Notes: a model not told the origin generated them from the sequence alone. A DNA stretch of 64,000 nt from Thermohalobaculum sp039033215 (GCA_039033215.1 JBCCDA010000006.1:1-64000); one strand, 5' to 3'; counted from the first letter of the stretch, positions 1-9,607 are shown. Program-made: numbers and translations.

Positions 1-52
1 GAAGGCGGTCGTATAGGCCCGCAGCATCGCCTGCGCAAGCAAAAAGGGCCAC

Positions 53-1624
53 CTACGCGGCGACCCCAGGATTTTGCCGAACCCGTGTAATATCTTCAAG
101 TCGTGTTGCTTCTGAAAGGAGCGCTGCCGACAACTCGCGCGAGCGCGTCGAGGTATGTGCGTAGGACTTCGTGACCTCGTCGAGTTCGCGCAGGGCCTGG
201 GTAATCTGATCGGCGCCGATCTCTTGCTCGCGGGTCGCCCCGGAGATCTCGGTCACCAGGTCGGCTGTCGACTGGATCTTGGGAAGGAGCTGGGACAGAT
301 CCTCACCGGCGCGGCTGGACATTTCCATGGTCCGACTGGAGGATTCCGAGATTTCGGATGCCGCAAGGCTGGACCGCTCGGCCAGTTTACGTACTTCCGA
401 GGCAACGACCGCAAAGCCTTTGCCATGCTCTCCCGCACGGGCTGCCTCGACCGCCGCGTTCAGCGCGAGCAGATCAGTCTGCCTTGCGATTTCCTGAATG
501 ATCGTGATCCGCTCGGCAATCGACCGCATGGCGTCGACCGCCTCGCTGACGACTTGGCTGGTCCGGGTTGCATCAGACGACAGTGCGCTTGCGATCTCCT
601 GCGTGCGCGCTGCGTTCTCAGCCGTCATGCGAATGTTGGCTGACATCTCCTCGACGGCGGCCGAGGCCTTGGACGCCGCTTCGGATTGGCGAGCCGTGCC
701 GGTGTCCATTGACTGTGCCGCCTTATCCAGCTCGGAGCTGTTTCTCGTGACCGTGGTCGCAGTCTCCGAGACGCGGTCGATAATCATGCGGCTTTCGTCC
801 AAAGCCTTCGCGCCAGTCTCGCGCAGACTGCGCGATTCGATCCGAGATTGGCGGAACTGCTCGACCGCATCTGCGATCTTGCCGATCAGGTTCGGCGTCC
901 CTGTGTAGGGTACTTTTGACACGAGATCCCCATCCGATACGCTGTCCATCCGGTCGGAGAGCGTCTTCAGCGGCCCCGTCACGCTTTGCGCCATGATGAA
1001 GCCACCTATCAGCAGGACACCGCTGGCGATGCCGAGCATCCAGTAGACTTCAGAATTCACCGCTGCCTGTGCGGCGTTGACGTCATCGAGGTAGATGCCG
1101 GTGCCGACCACCCAACCCCAGGGCGCAAATGCCTCTACGGCCGAGATCTTGGGAACGGGGGGGCTGTCAGGACCTGCATCAGGATGTGGCCACGCGTACT
1201 CTACGATACCCTTCCCGCCAGTCCGCACGGCGTTCACGATTTCCCGGAAGAGTAACACACCGCTGGGGTCTGCGAAGTCCGTGAGGTCGCGTCCGTTGAG
1301 GGCTGGTTTCAGCCCATGAGCCAACATGACATGTTGCATGTCGTTGATCCAAAAGTAGTTGTTCGTGTCGTAGCGCAGGGCCGATACCCGCTCCAGCGCG
1401 GTCGCCTTGGCAGTCTCCTCGTCGATCTCGCCCGCTGTGAACCGTGCATGTTCATGGCGCACCACGGACATTGCCACTTCGGTCATCGACTCGAGATCAC
1501 CGAGTTTCACCTTCATCTGCTCGCGCGCAACGCTGCTGCCGATCACAATCGCCATCACCATAAGCGAGGCGAGACCAAGTCCAACGATCGCAAAAACACG
1601 GCCACCAATTCCAATGCGCGACAT
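53..1624 (-). CDS. Methyl-accepting chemotaxis protein with Cache sensor domain
   Basis: Transmembrane chemoreceptor of 523 aa that would pass ligand binding in the periplasm to CheA/CheW. Seen: TM1 at about residues 9-30, a single-Cache (sCache_2 type) periplasmic domain at about 35-190 with the typical FWIND (91-95) and WGWVVGTGIY (169-178) stretches, TM2 at about 193-213, a HAMP linker, and a long coiled-coil signalling domain. Its hairpin tip, with QTDLLALNAAVEAARAGE, lies at about 379-418. The C-terminus has no obvious CheR-binding pentapeptide. The start is supported by an AGGGG motif 7 nt upstream. No che genes are adjacent, so it is probably an orphan receptor feeding a distant chemotaxis cluster. 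It is divergent from the small exported protein at 1746. sCache_2 receptors often bind small organic acids or amines, but the ligand cannot be read from sequence. Confidence 0.95.
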   Translation of the reverse strand: MSRIGIGGRVFAIVGLGLASLMVMAIVIGSSVAREQMKVKLGDLESMTEVAMSVVRHEHARFTAGEIDEETAKATALERVSALRYDTNNYFWINDMQHVMLAHGLKPALNGRDLTDFADPSGVLLFREIVNAVRTGGKGIVEYAWPHPDAGPDSPPVPKISAVEAFAPWGWVVGTGIYLDDVNAAQAAVNSEVYWMLGIASGVLLIGGFIMAQSVTGPLKTLSDRMDSVSDGDLVSKVPYTGTPNLIGKIADAVEQFRQSRIESRSLRETGAKALDESRMIIDRVSETATTVTRNSSELDKAAQSMDTGTARQSEAASKASAAVEEMSANIRMTAENAARTQEIASALSSDATRTSQVVSEAVDAMRSIAERITIIQEIARQTDLLALNAAVEAARAGEHGKGFAVVASEVRKLAERSSLAASEISESSSRTMEMSSRAGEDLSQLLPKIQSTADLVTEISGATREQEIGADQITQALRELDEVTKSYAHTSTRSRELSAALLSEATRLEDITRVRQNPGVAA

Positions 1625-1745
1625 CCGCTACCCCTTGATTCCGACTGAAAGCCAACTCGTAGCCGCTAGTCGTTAAGGGACAGTGGCCGCCGCGTTGATA
1701 GACCGCTCCAAGAGGCTACTTCCCGAACGACAAGAGGAGGCGCGC

Positions 1746-2258
1746 ATGATCCGACAGACCATCGCCGTAGTGGCCCTAACCGCGTCATCGGCTGTGGCTG
1801 ATGTTACGTTGCAGTTTCAGGAGAGCGCGCCCAAGGACCTCTTCACGATTACCAACGCCTCATCCTGCCCGACCGGACCGCTCACGCTGACGATCGACCT
1901 CTCAGGGTCGGCGGCGGGGTTGATCTTTGACACGACGGGCAGTGGTGCGGGGGTGAGCGTCTTCCAGCCGCTGGAGATCGCTTCGGGCGCCGACTATGTG
2001 GCCGAGATCAGCCAGGTAACCGACGGAGACCAACGCGTGCAGGTACGCTTCGCGGGGCTGCCGGGGGGCGCGAAGGTCGTGCTCACCACCGACGTCGACG
2101 ATACGCTGGCCCAAAGCTGGGATGGTCAGACCCGCGTGTCCGGTGGCGAGATCGCGGGTGCGTGGCTGGTGCTGGAGGCAGGCGGCGGGCCGGATCGCTC
2201 GGCCCCGTTCGATACGGCAGGATGGGCCACCCTGCCGTGGGAAAGCTGCCTGTCCTGA
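1746..2258 (+). CDS. Small exported protein of unknown function
   Basis: 170-aa protein beginning with an N-terminal signal peptide (MIRQTIAVVALTASSAVA, cleavage expected near residue 18). I chose ATG 1746 because AAGAGGAGG lies 6 nt upstream; a longer in-frame start at 1683 would bury the signal peptide. The mature part is acidic and rich in Gly, Thr and Val, reading as a beta-rich extracellular or periplasmic domain, with two cysteines (one early, one in the C-terminal WESCLS). I do not recognise the family with certainty; it loosely resembles short aggregation-factor-like secreted domains of Rhodobacteraceae. It is divergent from the chemoreceptor and ends 4 bp from the end of the convergent dehydrogenase gene. 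Confidence 0.75.
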   Translation: MIRQTIAVVALTASSAVADVTLQFQESAPKDLFTITNASSCPTGPLTLTIDLSGSAAGLIFDTTGSGAGVSVFQPLEIASGADYVAEISQVTDGDQRVQVRFAGLPGGAKVVLTTDVDDTLAQSWDGQTRVSGGEIAGAWLVLEAGGGPDRSAPFDTAGWATLPWESCLS

Positions 2259-2262
2259 GCTC

Positions 2263-4689
2263 TCAACCGCGCATGCGGCTGGCGTTAGCGTCCCAGATCG
2301 GTGCGTGCTGGACATTCGCCACCAACCGGTCGCCCAGAAGCTCGATCTCCCAGCCGTCCTCGGCGCCCGCGTGTTCCTTGGGGACATATCCCATGGCCAT
2401 CGAGGTGCCCGAGTTGTGGGCATAGCCGCCGGATGTCACCCAGCCCACGACCTCGCCGTTCAGCCAGATCGGTTCGTCCCCGATCACGTCGGCATTCGTT
2501 GCCGCGACACGGAAGGTTTTCAGACGCAGCTTGCCACCTTCTTCGCGTTCCTTGATGGCAGCCGACTTGCCGATGAAATCAGCGTCCTTCTCGTAGGCGA
2601 CGAAGCGCTCCAGCCCGGCCTCGAGCGGCCCGTAGATCGGCCGGAACTCCCGCGCCCAGCCGCCAAAGTTTTTCTCCAGCCGCATGGCGTTGAGCGCGCG
2701 CAGGCCGAAGGGCTTGATACCGAACTCCTCACCCGCTTCCAGCAGGCGCTCGAAGACATGGCGCTGGTATTCGGGCTTCATCCAGATCTCATAGCCCAGA
2801 TCGCCCGTGAAGCTGACGCGGCCGACGAGGCACGGGGCATACCCAAGCTCCATCTCACGGACAGCCATGAAGCGGAAAGCCTCGTTCGAGACATCGGTAA
2901 GAGTGAGTTTTTGCAGCACCTTGCGCGCGTTCGGCCCGGCGATCGACAGCCCCAAAAACCCAAGTCCCAGCGCCGTGACATCCACCGAACCATCATCGGG
3001 TAGGTGCTGCTCGAACCAGCGCATGTAGTAGACTTCGGCCATGCCGGAGCCTGCCAAATAGTAGCTCCCTGGCCCGGTGCACGCGAGCGAGAGATCCCCG
3101 ATCAGCTTGCCGTCCTCCTTCAGCATGGGCGCAAGCGTCATGCGGCCCGGCTGGGGGATGCGGCAGGCAAAGACCCGGTCCAGCCAATCGCGCGCGCCCG
3201 GCCCCGTGACGGCAAATTTCGAGAAGCCCGAGATCTCCATGACCCCGACACTGTCGCGCACAGCGCGGACCTCGGCGGCAACATGATCGAAATCGGTCGA
3301 GCGGTACCACGAGAACACGTCCTTGACGCCTTCCGGCGCAAACCAGAGCGGTGTTTCCATGCCCCAGCCATCGCCGAACTGCGCCCCCAGGGACCCCATG
3401 CGGTCATAGATCGGCGTGGTCTTGAAGGGTCGCGCTGCCTGCAGTTCCTCGTTCGGGAACTTGATCGAGAAGCGGCGCGAGTAGTTCTCCTGCACCTTGT
3501 GGTTGGTGTAGGACATGGTCGCCCAGTCGCCGTAGCGTGCGATATCCATGGCCCAGACATCGTAGCCGGGGTCACCCTGGATCATCCAGTTCGCGAGCGT
3601 CAGCCCGACGCCGCCGCCCTGGCTGAACCCGGCCATCACGCCGCAGGCCGACCAGAGCCCCGGCATCCCCCGGATTGGCCCCATCAGTGGGTTGCCGTCG
3701 GGGGCGAAGGTGAACGGCCCGTTGATGATCTGCTTGATGCCCGCGCGCTCGAAGGCCGGGAAGTGCCGGAAGCCGACCTCAAGGCTGGGCGCGATCCGGT
3801 CGATATCCGGCTGCAGCAGCTCGTGGCCGAAGTCCCACGGCGTCTCGCGTTCTGACCAGGGCACGCAAGCTTTCTCGTAGGTGCCCATGAGCATCCCGCC
3901 GCGTTCCTGACGCAAGTAAAGCTCCCCGTCGAAGTCGACCGCGTGGACGACCTCCTTGCCGGTCTTCTCGTTGACTTCTGCGACCTCGGCCATGTCCTCG
4001 GTCAGCAGATACATGTGCTCCATGGCAAGGATCGGTAGCTCCAGCCCGACCATGCGGCCGACCTCGCGCGCCCAAAGACCACCTGCGTTGACCACGTGCT
4101 GACAGATCACGTTGCCCTTGTCGGTGACCACTTCCCACTCGCCCGAGGGCAGGCGGTTGATGTCCTCGACCTTGGTATGCGTGTGGATCGCGGCCCCCTT
4201 GATCCGGGCCGACTTGGCATACGCATAGGTGACGCCGGAGGGATCGAGGTGCCCGTCCACCACCGTCCGCACTGCGCCGACGAATTGCGAGGGGTCCAGC
4301 AGGGGCATGTCCTCATGCGCTTCCTCGGGCGTAATGATCTCGGCCTCGATGCCCAGATATCGGCCCTTGGCCACCGTCGTCTTCAGCCAGTCGAACCGCT
4401 CGGGCGTCGAGGCCAGCATGACCCCGCCGGTCATGTGGAACCCGGTCGCCTGGCCGGAGAGCTCCTCGATCTCCTTGTAGAGGTCGATCGTGTACTGCTG
4501 CAGCTTGGCGACATTGGGATCGCCGTTGATCGTGTGGCACCCACCGGCCGCGTGCCAGGTACTGCCCGAGGTCAGCTCCGAGCGCTCCAGCAGCATTACA
4601 TCCGTCCAGCCTGCCTTGGCGAGGTGATAGAGCACCGAGCAGCCGACGACGCCGCCCCCGATGACAACGACCCGTGCGGTGGATTCCAT
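2263..4689 (-). CDS. FAD-dependent dimethylglycine/sarcosine dehydrogenase-type oxidoreductase with GcvT domain
   Basis: 808-aa flavoprotein expected to oxidise an N-methyl group of a methylated amine (dimethylglycine, sarcosine or similar), handing the C1 unit to tetrahydrofolate in the GcvT half. Seen: Rossmann FAD motif VVVIGGGVVGCS at residues 7-18, then SGSTWHAAGG, whose His46 matches the histidine that carries covalent FAD in DMGDH/SDH proteins. A DAO domain spans about 6-365, an FAO-type linker about 368-420, a GCV_T fold about 425-700 and GCV_T_C to the end. SD GGGAGAG precedes the ATG. It is a clear paralog of the gene at 5115-7523, same strand, 425 bp upstream. The substrate cannot be told from sequence; sarcosine dehydrogenase, DMGDH and other demethylases share this architecture. 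Confidence 0.92.
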   Translation of the reverse strand: MESTARVVVIGGGVVGCSVLYHLAKAGWTDVMLLERSELTSGSTWHAAGGCHTINGDPNVAKLQQYTIDLYKEIEELSGQATGFHMTGGVMLASTPERFDWLKTTVAKGRYLGIEAEIITPEEAHEDMPLLDPSQFVGAVRTVVDGHLDPSGVTYAYAKSARIKGAAIHTHTKVEDINRLPSGEWEVVTDKGNVICQHVVNAGGLWAREVGRMVGLELPILAMEHMYLLTEDMAEVAEVNEKTGKEVVHAVDFDGELYLRQERGGMLMGTYEKACVPWSERETPWDFGHELLQPDIDRIAPSLEVGFRHFPAFERAGIKQIINGPFTFAPDGNPLMGPIRGMPGLWSACGVMAGFSQGGGVGLTLANWMIQGDPGYDVWAMDIARYGDWATMSYTNHKVQENYSRRFSIKFPNEELQAARPFKTTPIYDRMGSLGAQFGDGWGMETPLWFAPEGVKDVFSWYRSTDFDHVAAEVRAVRDSVGVMEISGFSKFAVTGPGARDWLDRVFACRIPQPGRMTLAPMLKEDGKLIGDLSLACTGPGSYYLAGSGMAEVYYMRWFEQHLPDDGSVDVTALGLGFLGLSIAGPNARKVLQKLTLTDVSNEAFRFMAVREMELGYAPCLVGRVSFTGDLGYEIWMKPEYQRHVFERLLEAGEEFGIKPFGLRALNAMRLEKNFGGWAREFRPIYGPLEAGLERFVAYEKDADFIGKSAAIKEREEGGKLRLKTFRVAATNADVIGDEPIWLNGEVVGWVTSGGYAHNSGTSMAMGYVPKEHAGAEDGWEIELLGDRLVANVQHAPIWDANASRMRG

Positions 4690-5114
4690 GGTGCTCTCCC
4701 TATTGGCGCAGACCCTGGGCGCCCTCCCGCGATCTCAACAGAATAGCTGCGCCGCGCCGCCCGGTTCCCGCCAGTTTGCGGCGGATTTCCGACAGAGCGC
4801 GCGCTGGTGCGACATTTACGAAGAATTAGCTAGAGTTGCCTACACCTCTCCCCGCGTTCGCAGGGCCGTCTGGCAAACGGCCAACCTCCGAGGAGATGAC
4901 GGGTGCAGCCCGGGCCTTACACCCCCGTGCGGCACAGACTTAAGGGTCCCCCGCGAGGGGAGGCCCGGGAACTCCAGCTGGTTTTCCTCTGTCCCCTGAT
5001 CCGTCGCGGAAGGCGGCGCAGGGTTCCAGATACGGTCTACACGACCCCGGGACATGAGCGGCGCGCAATTGCCACCGTCCCAACCCCCACGAGAACACGG
5101 TGATCGGCGCGGCA
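4690..5114. other. 425-bp GC-rich gap with several potential hairpins
   Basis: No gene seen. The gap lies between two co-directional dehydrogenase genes, so it would form the 5' leader of the 2263-4689 gene. Read on the minus strand it contains a GGCCGT/ACGGCC hairpin (about 4864-4882), a GGCGC-type hairpin close to the start codon and a CCCC/GGGG hairpin near 4950. I looked for glycine-riboswitch core motifs and did not find them. The last bases give a good SD for the downstream ATG. Confidence 0.4.
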
Positions 5115-7523
5115 TCAGCCCCTCATCCGAGCGCCATCTGCGTCGACCAGCGGCTTGGTGTGGATCGTGGCTTGGCGCCGCGCGCCCAGGATCTCGATAT
5201 CGAAGGTTGCACCCTCCTCGGCCCGCTCGCGCGGGATCAGGCCGAGCGCAACAGACTTCCGGGAATAGTGCGCGTAGCCGCCGGAGGTCACGAACCCGGT
5301 CACCGCGTCCTTGTCGAAGATCGGCTCCCAGGCCACGACGTCGGCACCATCGTCGTCCACCAGGAACGACGTCAGCTTGCGCGCTGGAGGCGTGTCCCGC
5401 TCGCGCATCACCACATCGCGGCCGATAAAATCGTTCTTCTTCCACGAAATGAACCGGTCGAGGCCGGTTTCGGCGGGCGTGTAATCCGGTTTGAACTCGC
5501 GCAGCCACGAGCCGAAGAACTTCTCCAGCCTGAGCGACATCATCGCCCGCATCCCGAAGGGCCGCAGACCCAGGTCGGCGCCCGCCGCCGCGAGCGCCTG
5601 GTAGAGCGCGACCTGATGGTCCGCCGCGCAGTAGATCTCGTAGCCCAGATCGCCGGTATAGCTCACTCGCTGGATGCGCACCGGGATCGGTCCGACCTCG
5701 GCCTCGCGGACGCTCAGGAACCGGATTGCGTCGTTTGACGTATCCATCCCCGTGACCCGGCTCAGCAGATCACGTGCGTTCGGCCCTGCGATCTGGAACC
5801 CGATCAGCGATTTCGAGACGTTCTGGATCTCGACGCCCGTCTCGGCGTGCGCGAGGAACCAGCGCATGTGGTAGTTCTGTGCGGCGTAGCTCGCGGTTAG
5901 CTGTACGCGGTCCTCGCCGATCCGGGCCATGGTGAAATCGCCGATGATCTTGCCCCGAGGGGTCAGCATCGGGGTCAGCGCCATGCGGCCCGGGTCGGGC
6001 ACACGGTTCGCCATGATCCGGTTCAGCCAGTCGACGGCGTTGGGCCCCGAGACGATGTACTTTCCGAAGTTGTGTATCTCGTTGATGCCCACGGCCTCGC
6101 GCACCGCGCGGCATTCGGCGGCTACCGCCTCGAACGCGTTCGAGCGCCGGAAGGTCGGGTCCTCGTGGCGCTTCTCGCCCGGTGGCGCGAAGTAGTTCAC
6201 ATGCTCCATCCCGTAGGCGGCGCCGAAGACGGCTCCTTGAGCATCCCAGATGCCGTAGGCCGGCGTCGTCTCCAGCGGGCGCCCCACGGGGAGTTCCTCG
6301 TTCGGGTAGCTGATCGAAAAGCGTCGCTGATAGTTTTCGGTGACCTTTAGCCGCGTGTAGGGCCGGGTCGCCCAGTCGCCGAACCGGGCCACGTCCATGG
6401 CGTAGACGTCGGTTTCCGTCTCGCCCTCGACCATCCATTCGGCCAGCGCCTTGCCGACGCCCCCGCCCTGGCTGAACCCGGCCATGACGGCGCAGGCAGC
6501 CCAGAGGCCCCGCTTGCCCGGGATCGGCCCGACCAGGGGATTGCCGTCGGGCGCAAAGGTGAAAGGCCCGTTGATCGTGCGCTTGATCCCAGCCCGGCCC
6601 AGCACGGGATAGCGGCGGAAGCTGGCCTCCAGCGGCTCCGCGACCCGGTCGAGGTCATCGTTCAACAGCTCGTGCCCGAAGTCCCACGGCGTGCCATCAA
6701 CCGCCCAGGGTACGGCCTTCTGCTCGTAGATCCCGATGCAGAGCCCGCGGCCTTCCTGGCGCAGATAGGTCTCGCCCGCAGGATCCATCACATGGGGCAG
6801 CTCCTGGTCGCGCTCGTAGACCTCGGGGATGTCGTCGGTGATGAAGTACTGGTGCTCCATCGGGTGGAGCGGCAGCCAGACCCCCATCATCGCACCCACC
6901 TCGCGGGCCCAGAGCCCGGCGGCGTTGACCACATGTCCTGCCCGGATCGTCCCGGCCTCGGTCACGATATCCCATTCGTCACCCACGGGCGTGATGGCCG
7001 TCACCGGCGTGCGCAGGATGATCTCGGCCCCGGCCATCTGCGCCGCCTTGGCATAGGCCATGGTCGTCCCGGACGGATCCAGATGCCCGTCCAGCGGATC
7101 ATAGAGACCCCCGACCACGCCCTCGACGTTCGTGATGGGGGAGCGCCGCTGGATCTCGTCGGGCCCGATGATTTCGGTATCCAACCCCATGTAGCGGTGC
7201 TTTGCGCGCTCGGCCGTCAGGTAGTCCAGCCTGTCCTGATCCAGCGCGATCGTCACCCCGCCCACGTGGTGCAGGCCGCAGCTCTGCCCGGTCAGCTCTT
7301 CCAGCTCGCGGTAGAGACGGATCGTATAGCCCTGCAGCGCCGCCATGTTGGTGTCGGAGTTCAGCGTGTGAAACCCGCCCGCCGCGTGCCAGGTGGAGCC
7401 GGACGTCAGTTCGGACCGCTCGATCAGACAGATGTCCGTCCAGCCCATTTTGGTCAGATGATACAGCACCGAGCAGCCGACAACGCCGCCCCCAACTACG
7501 ACAACACGGGCTTGGGTTCTCAT
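5115..7523 (-). CDS. Second FAD-dependent DMGDH/sarcosine dehydrogenase-type oxidoreductase with GcvT domain
   Basis: 802-aa paralog of the gene at 2263-4689 with the same order: DAO FAD domain (VVVVGGGVVGCS, residues 7-18), the covalent-FAD type motif SGSTWHAAGG (His46), FAO linker, then GCV_T and GCV_T_C. ATG 7523 is chosen over an upstream in-frame start because GGAGG lies 8 nt before it and the Rossmann strand begins directly after. Both proteins end in the same Gly-Ala-Arg/Ser-Arg-Met-Arg-Gly style tail, which supports common origin by duplication. Likely role: cytoplasmic oxidative demethylation of a glycine-betaine-derived amine feeding one-carbon metabolism. The substrates of the two copies probably differ. 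It is divergent from the unknown gene at 7814. Confidence 0.92.
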   Translation of the reverse strand: MRTQARVVVVGGGVVGCSVLYHLTKMGWTDICLIERSELTSGSTWHAAGGFHTLNSDTNMAALQGYTIRLYRELEELTGQSCGLHHVGGVTIALDQDRLDYLTAERAKHRYMGLDTEIIGPDEIQRRSPITNVEGVVGGLYDPLDGHLDPSGTTMAYAKAAQMAGAEIILRTPVTAITPVGDEWDIVTEAGTIRAGHVVNAAGLWAREVGAMMGVWLPLHPMEHQYFITDDIPEVYERDQELPHVMDPAGETYLRQEGRGLCIGIYEQKAVPWAVDGTPWDFGHELLNDDLDRVAEPLEASFRRYPVLGRAGIKRTINGPFTFAPDGNPLVGPIPGKRGLWAACAVMAGFSQGGGVGKALAEWMVEGETETDVYAMDVARFGDWATRPYTRLKVTENYQRRFSISYPNEELPVGRPLETTPAYGIWDAQGAVFGAAYGMEHVNYFAPPGEKRHEDPTFRRSNAFEAVAAECRAVREAVGINEIHNFGKYIVSGPNAVDWLNRIMANRVPDPGRMALTPMLTPRGKIIGDFTMARIGEDRVQLTASYAAQNYHMRWFLAHAETGVEIQNVSKSLIGFQIAGPNARDLLSRVTGMDTSNDAIRFLSVREAEVGPIPVRIQRVSYTGDLGYEIYCAADHQVALYQALAAAGADLGLRPFGMRAMMSLRLEKFFGSWLREFKPDYTPAETGLDRFISWKKNDFIGRDVVMRERDTPPARKLTSFLVDDDGADVVAWEPIFDKDAVTGFVTSGGYAHYSRKSVALGLIPRERAEEGATFDIEILGARRQATIHTKPLVDADGARMRG

Positions 7524-7813
7524 GGTGCATCCTCCGATCAATGGGCAAACCAAACCACGGAACGAGTGCCACGCCAGCGGCGTTCACGCCAAGATCAGGC
7601 CGGTTTGCGACAGGACTCCTCGTTGCGCACCTGGGCCGTGGCGATCGAGCCCATTGCGGGGCCAGAATCGCGCGCCGGCCCCCGCACGACGAGTCGGGAT
7701 GAACCCTTCACGGCCGAGACGGCACTCAACTGGCAGTCCACGCGGGAGGTCCCGCGAACGTTTGTCATCCGGCCCGGATTTCACGCCGGGTGCTCGTAGC
7801 CGAGGAGACCAAG

Positions 7814-8812
7814 ATGAAAACCGAAGGCGCCAGTCTGGAGATCAGCTTCAGCGACACCGACCAAGGTTTCAAGATCAAGGCCAAGTACGCGATCACCTCG
7901 ATCAACTGGCACGATTTCGGCCTTAAGGGCGTGTACGAGAAAGAGTGGAAGGCACAGGACGTCTATCCGCAACTCTCGAACCACGGGAAGAAGCATTACG
8001 TCAAAAAGCTCGAGAAGTCCTTGGAGACCGATTTCACAAAGCACTTCGACAAAGTTGCCGGCGACTTCATCTGGAAGTGGCAGCAGAAAACCGACATTCG
8101 CGACAAGACCGAACCGCGCGGGCTGCAATCGGACTTCAAAAAGTTCAAGACCGCGTTGAAGACCGAGGCGAACAAGCTTGTCGAAGGCGTCAAGGACAAG
8201 CTGATGGGAAAGGTCAAGGCCGAAGGCAGCCGCGACATGGACAAGGTGAAGTCGGGCGCCAAGGACGTTACCCTGGGGGTGACGGGTACGGCGGTCGGCG
8301 GCGTTGCCACTGCGCATGGTGGGGGGGCAATGTCGGCCATGGCCACCGTCAGCTCGGCGGTCACAGCGTTGAGCGGGATCCAGAAAATCTGGACCTCGCG
8401 CGTGTCGCACGGAAAGGATGCCCGGACGAAGCTGAAGCTGGCAAACAGTCGGCTGCAGGAAGCCTCCAACTCGTTCGGCGAACTGGAGCTGGCTCATCAG
8501 AAACTCAAGCGTCAGCTGATTGATGCCGACAAGAAGGTTGGCGCCGCGCAGCAACAGTTGAGCGGGCCGGCAAAGAAGAACTCGAAACTCAGGGAACTCA
8601 AGAAGGAGAAGGAGAAGCTGCAGGCGACGATCAAGAAGAAGTGCATCGCGGATCTCGATGAGTTCAAGAACCTGATGGCGAACCTCGAGAAGGCAATCCG
8701 CGCGATGGACTTGATGACGGCTCAGATCCAGAAGGCAGAAACCACGATGGTTCAGAATGCCCAGGACATGCTCTCGCTGGCAGCCAACATCCAGACGCTG
8801 GTTCGCAGGTAG
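7814..8812 (+). CDS. Lysine-rich helical protein of unknown function with central hydrophobic segment
   Basis: 332-aa basic protein I do not recognise. ATG 7814 follows GAGGAGACC. Seen: an N-terminal beta-looking region (residues 1-60), a basic helical region, a Gly/Ala/Ser/Thr-rich uncharged stretch at about 150-195 that could enter a membrane (LGVTGTAVGGVATA and onward), then about 130 residues of heptad-like coiled coil rich in Lys, Glu and Gln. No signal peptide and only one cysteine. Codon use leans heavily on AAG, unlike its neighbours. Helix, hydrophobic hairpin, helix is the layout of alpha-helical pore-forming proteins and of some secreted effectors, but that is only an architectural analogy. 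It stands alone, divergent from the dehydrogenase gene and convergent with the WYL regulator. The reverse strand is open along the whole length but is leucine-run antisense. Confidence 0.75.
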   Translation: MKTEGASLEISFSDTDQGFKIKAKYAITSINWHDFGLKGVYEKEWKAQDVYPQLSNHGKKHYVKKLEKSLETDFTKHFDKVAGDFIWKWQQKTDIRDKTEPRGLQSDFKKFKTALKTEANKLVEGVKDKLMGKVKAEGSRDMDKVKSGAKDVTLGVTGTAVGGVATAHGGGAMSAMATVSSAVTALSGIQKIWTSRVSHGKDARTKLKLANSRLQEASNSFGELELAHQKLKRQLIDADKKVGAAQQQLSGPAKKNSKLRELKKEKEKLQATIKKKCIADLDEFKNLMANLEKAIRAMDLMTAQIQKAETTMVQNAQDMLSLAANIQTLVRR

Positions 8813-8887
8813 CACGAAGCGCGTTGGCGCAGGACGGGGGTGCCTGCGTCACCCAAGGATCGGGGCGAGCAGCTTGGCCGTCCCCTC

Positions 8888-9607
8888 CTAGCGTGGCGCG
8901 CGCTGCCCGTCAGCGTCGAGGCCGTATCCTGTCTCCTGCTCCCTCGCGCGAAGGTCGGCGAGGCCCTTGCCCGGTTCGTCCGCGAACGGATCCGCCAGGA
9001 ACTCCGCATCCTCGATCAGATCGAGGCGGAACACCCGAAAGTCCTGACGCAGCTCGCACCAGGCCGACAGGCTCCAGACCGAACCGTAGAATGACAGCAA
9101 GAGCGGGCGCACGATCCGCTCGCTCAGCTCACCGGACTTCGAGCAGTAGGTGAGCCGCACCTTGCACTTTTCGCGGATGGCGCAGCGCAGGGTCCCGCGC
9201 GGGATCAGGATGGGCTCCTGCCAATGGTTCGCGGGTGCGTCGACGGGCACGGTGCTCATGTAGTCCTTCAGATGGTCCGGCAGCACGGCCTCGATCTTCG
9301 CACATGCCTTGAGCGAGGCGTCGGCGAGACCATGGTCCGCCCAGGACTGGACGAACCTCAATCCCAGGGTGATCGCCTCGATCTCTTCCTCGTTGAACAT
9401 GAGCGGCGGGATATCGAAGCCGTCGCGCAGCATATAGCCCACCCCGGCCTCCCCCTCGACCGGGACACCCGAGGCGATCAGTGCTGCAATGTCGCGATAG
9501 ACCGTTCGCTCCGAGACCTCCAGGATCTCGGCCAGCTCCCGCGCCCGGATCAGGTCGTGGCTGCGGAGCAGTTGGATGATGTCGAACAGTCGATCAGCGC
9601 GTCTCAT
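8888..9607 (-). CDS. WYL-domain transcriptional regulator (YafY type)
   Basis: 239-aa DNA-binding regulator. Seen: an N-terminal winged HTH (RRADRLFDIIQLLRS, then AELLEVSERTVYRDIAAL-like helices, residues 1-60), a GYMLRDGFDIPPLMFNEEE linker typical of this family, and a WYL-type ligand domain from about 135 with WSLSAWCELRQDFRVFRLD. WYL proteins sense small ligands or nucleic acids and usually act on their own and adjacent promoters. It is divergent from the small membrane protein at 9733, and two matching palindromes sit in the 125-bp intergenic space, so autoregulation and control of the divergent gene are likely (inference). Confidence 0.92.
   Translation of the reverse strand: MRRADRLFDIIQLLRSHDLIRARELAEILEVSERTVYRDIAALIASGVPVEGEAGVGYMLRDGFDIPPLMFNEEEIEAITLGLRFVQSWADHGLADASLKACAKIEAVLPDHLKDYMSTVPVDAPANHWQEPILIPRGTLRCAIREKCKVRLTYCSKSGELSERIVRPLLLSFYGSVWSLSAWCELRQDFRVFRLDLIEDAEFLADPFADEPGKGLADLRAREQETGYGLDADGQRAPR

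Noticed and set aside
4690..5114. Glycine riboswitch
   Set aside because: I looked for the conserved core segments on both strands and did not find them.
7781..8815. 344-aa minus-strand frame opposite the lysine-rich gene
   Set aside because: Leucine runs arise because AAG codons read as CTT on the other strand; the plus strand has a good SD and coherent helices.
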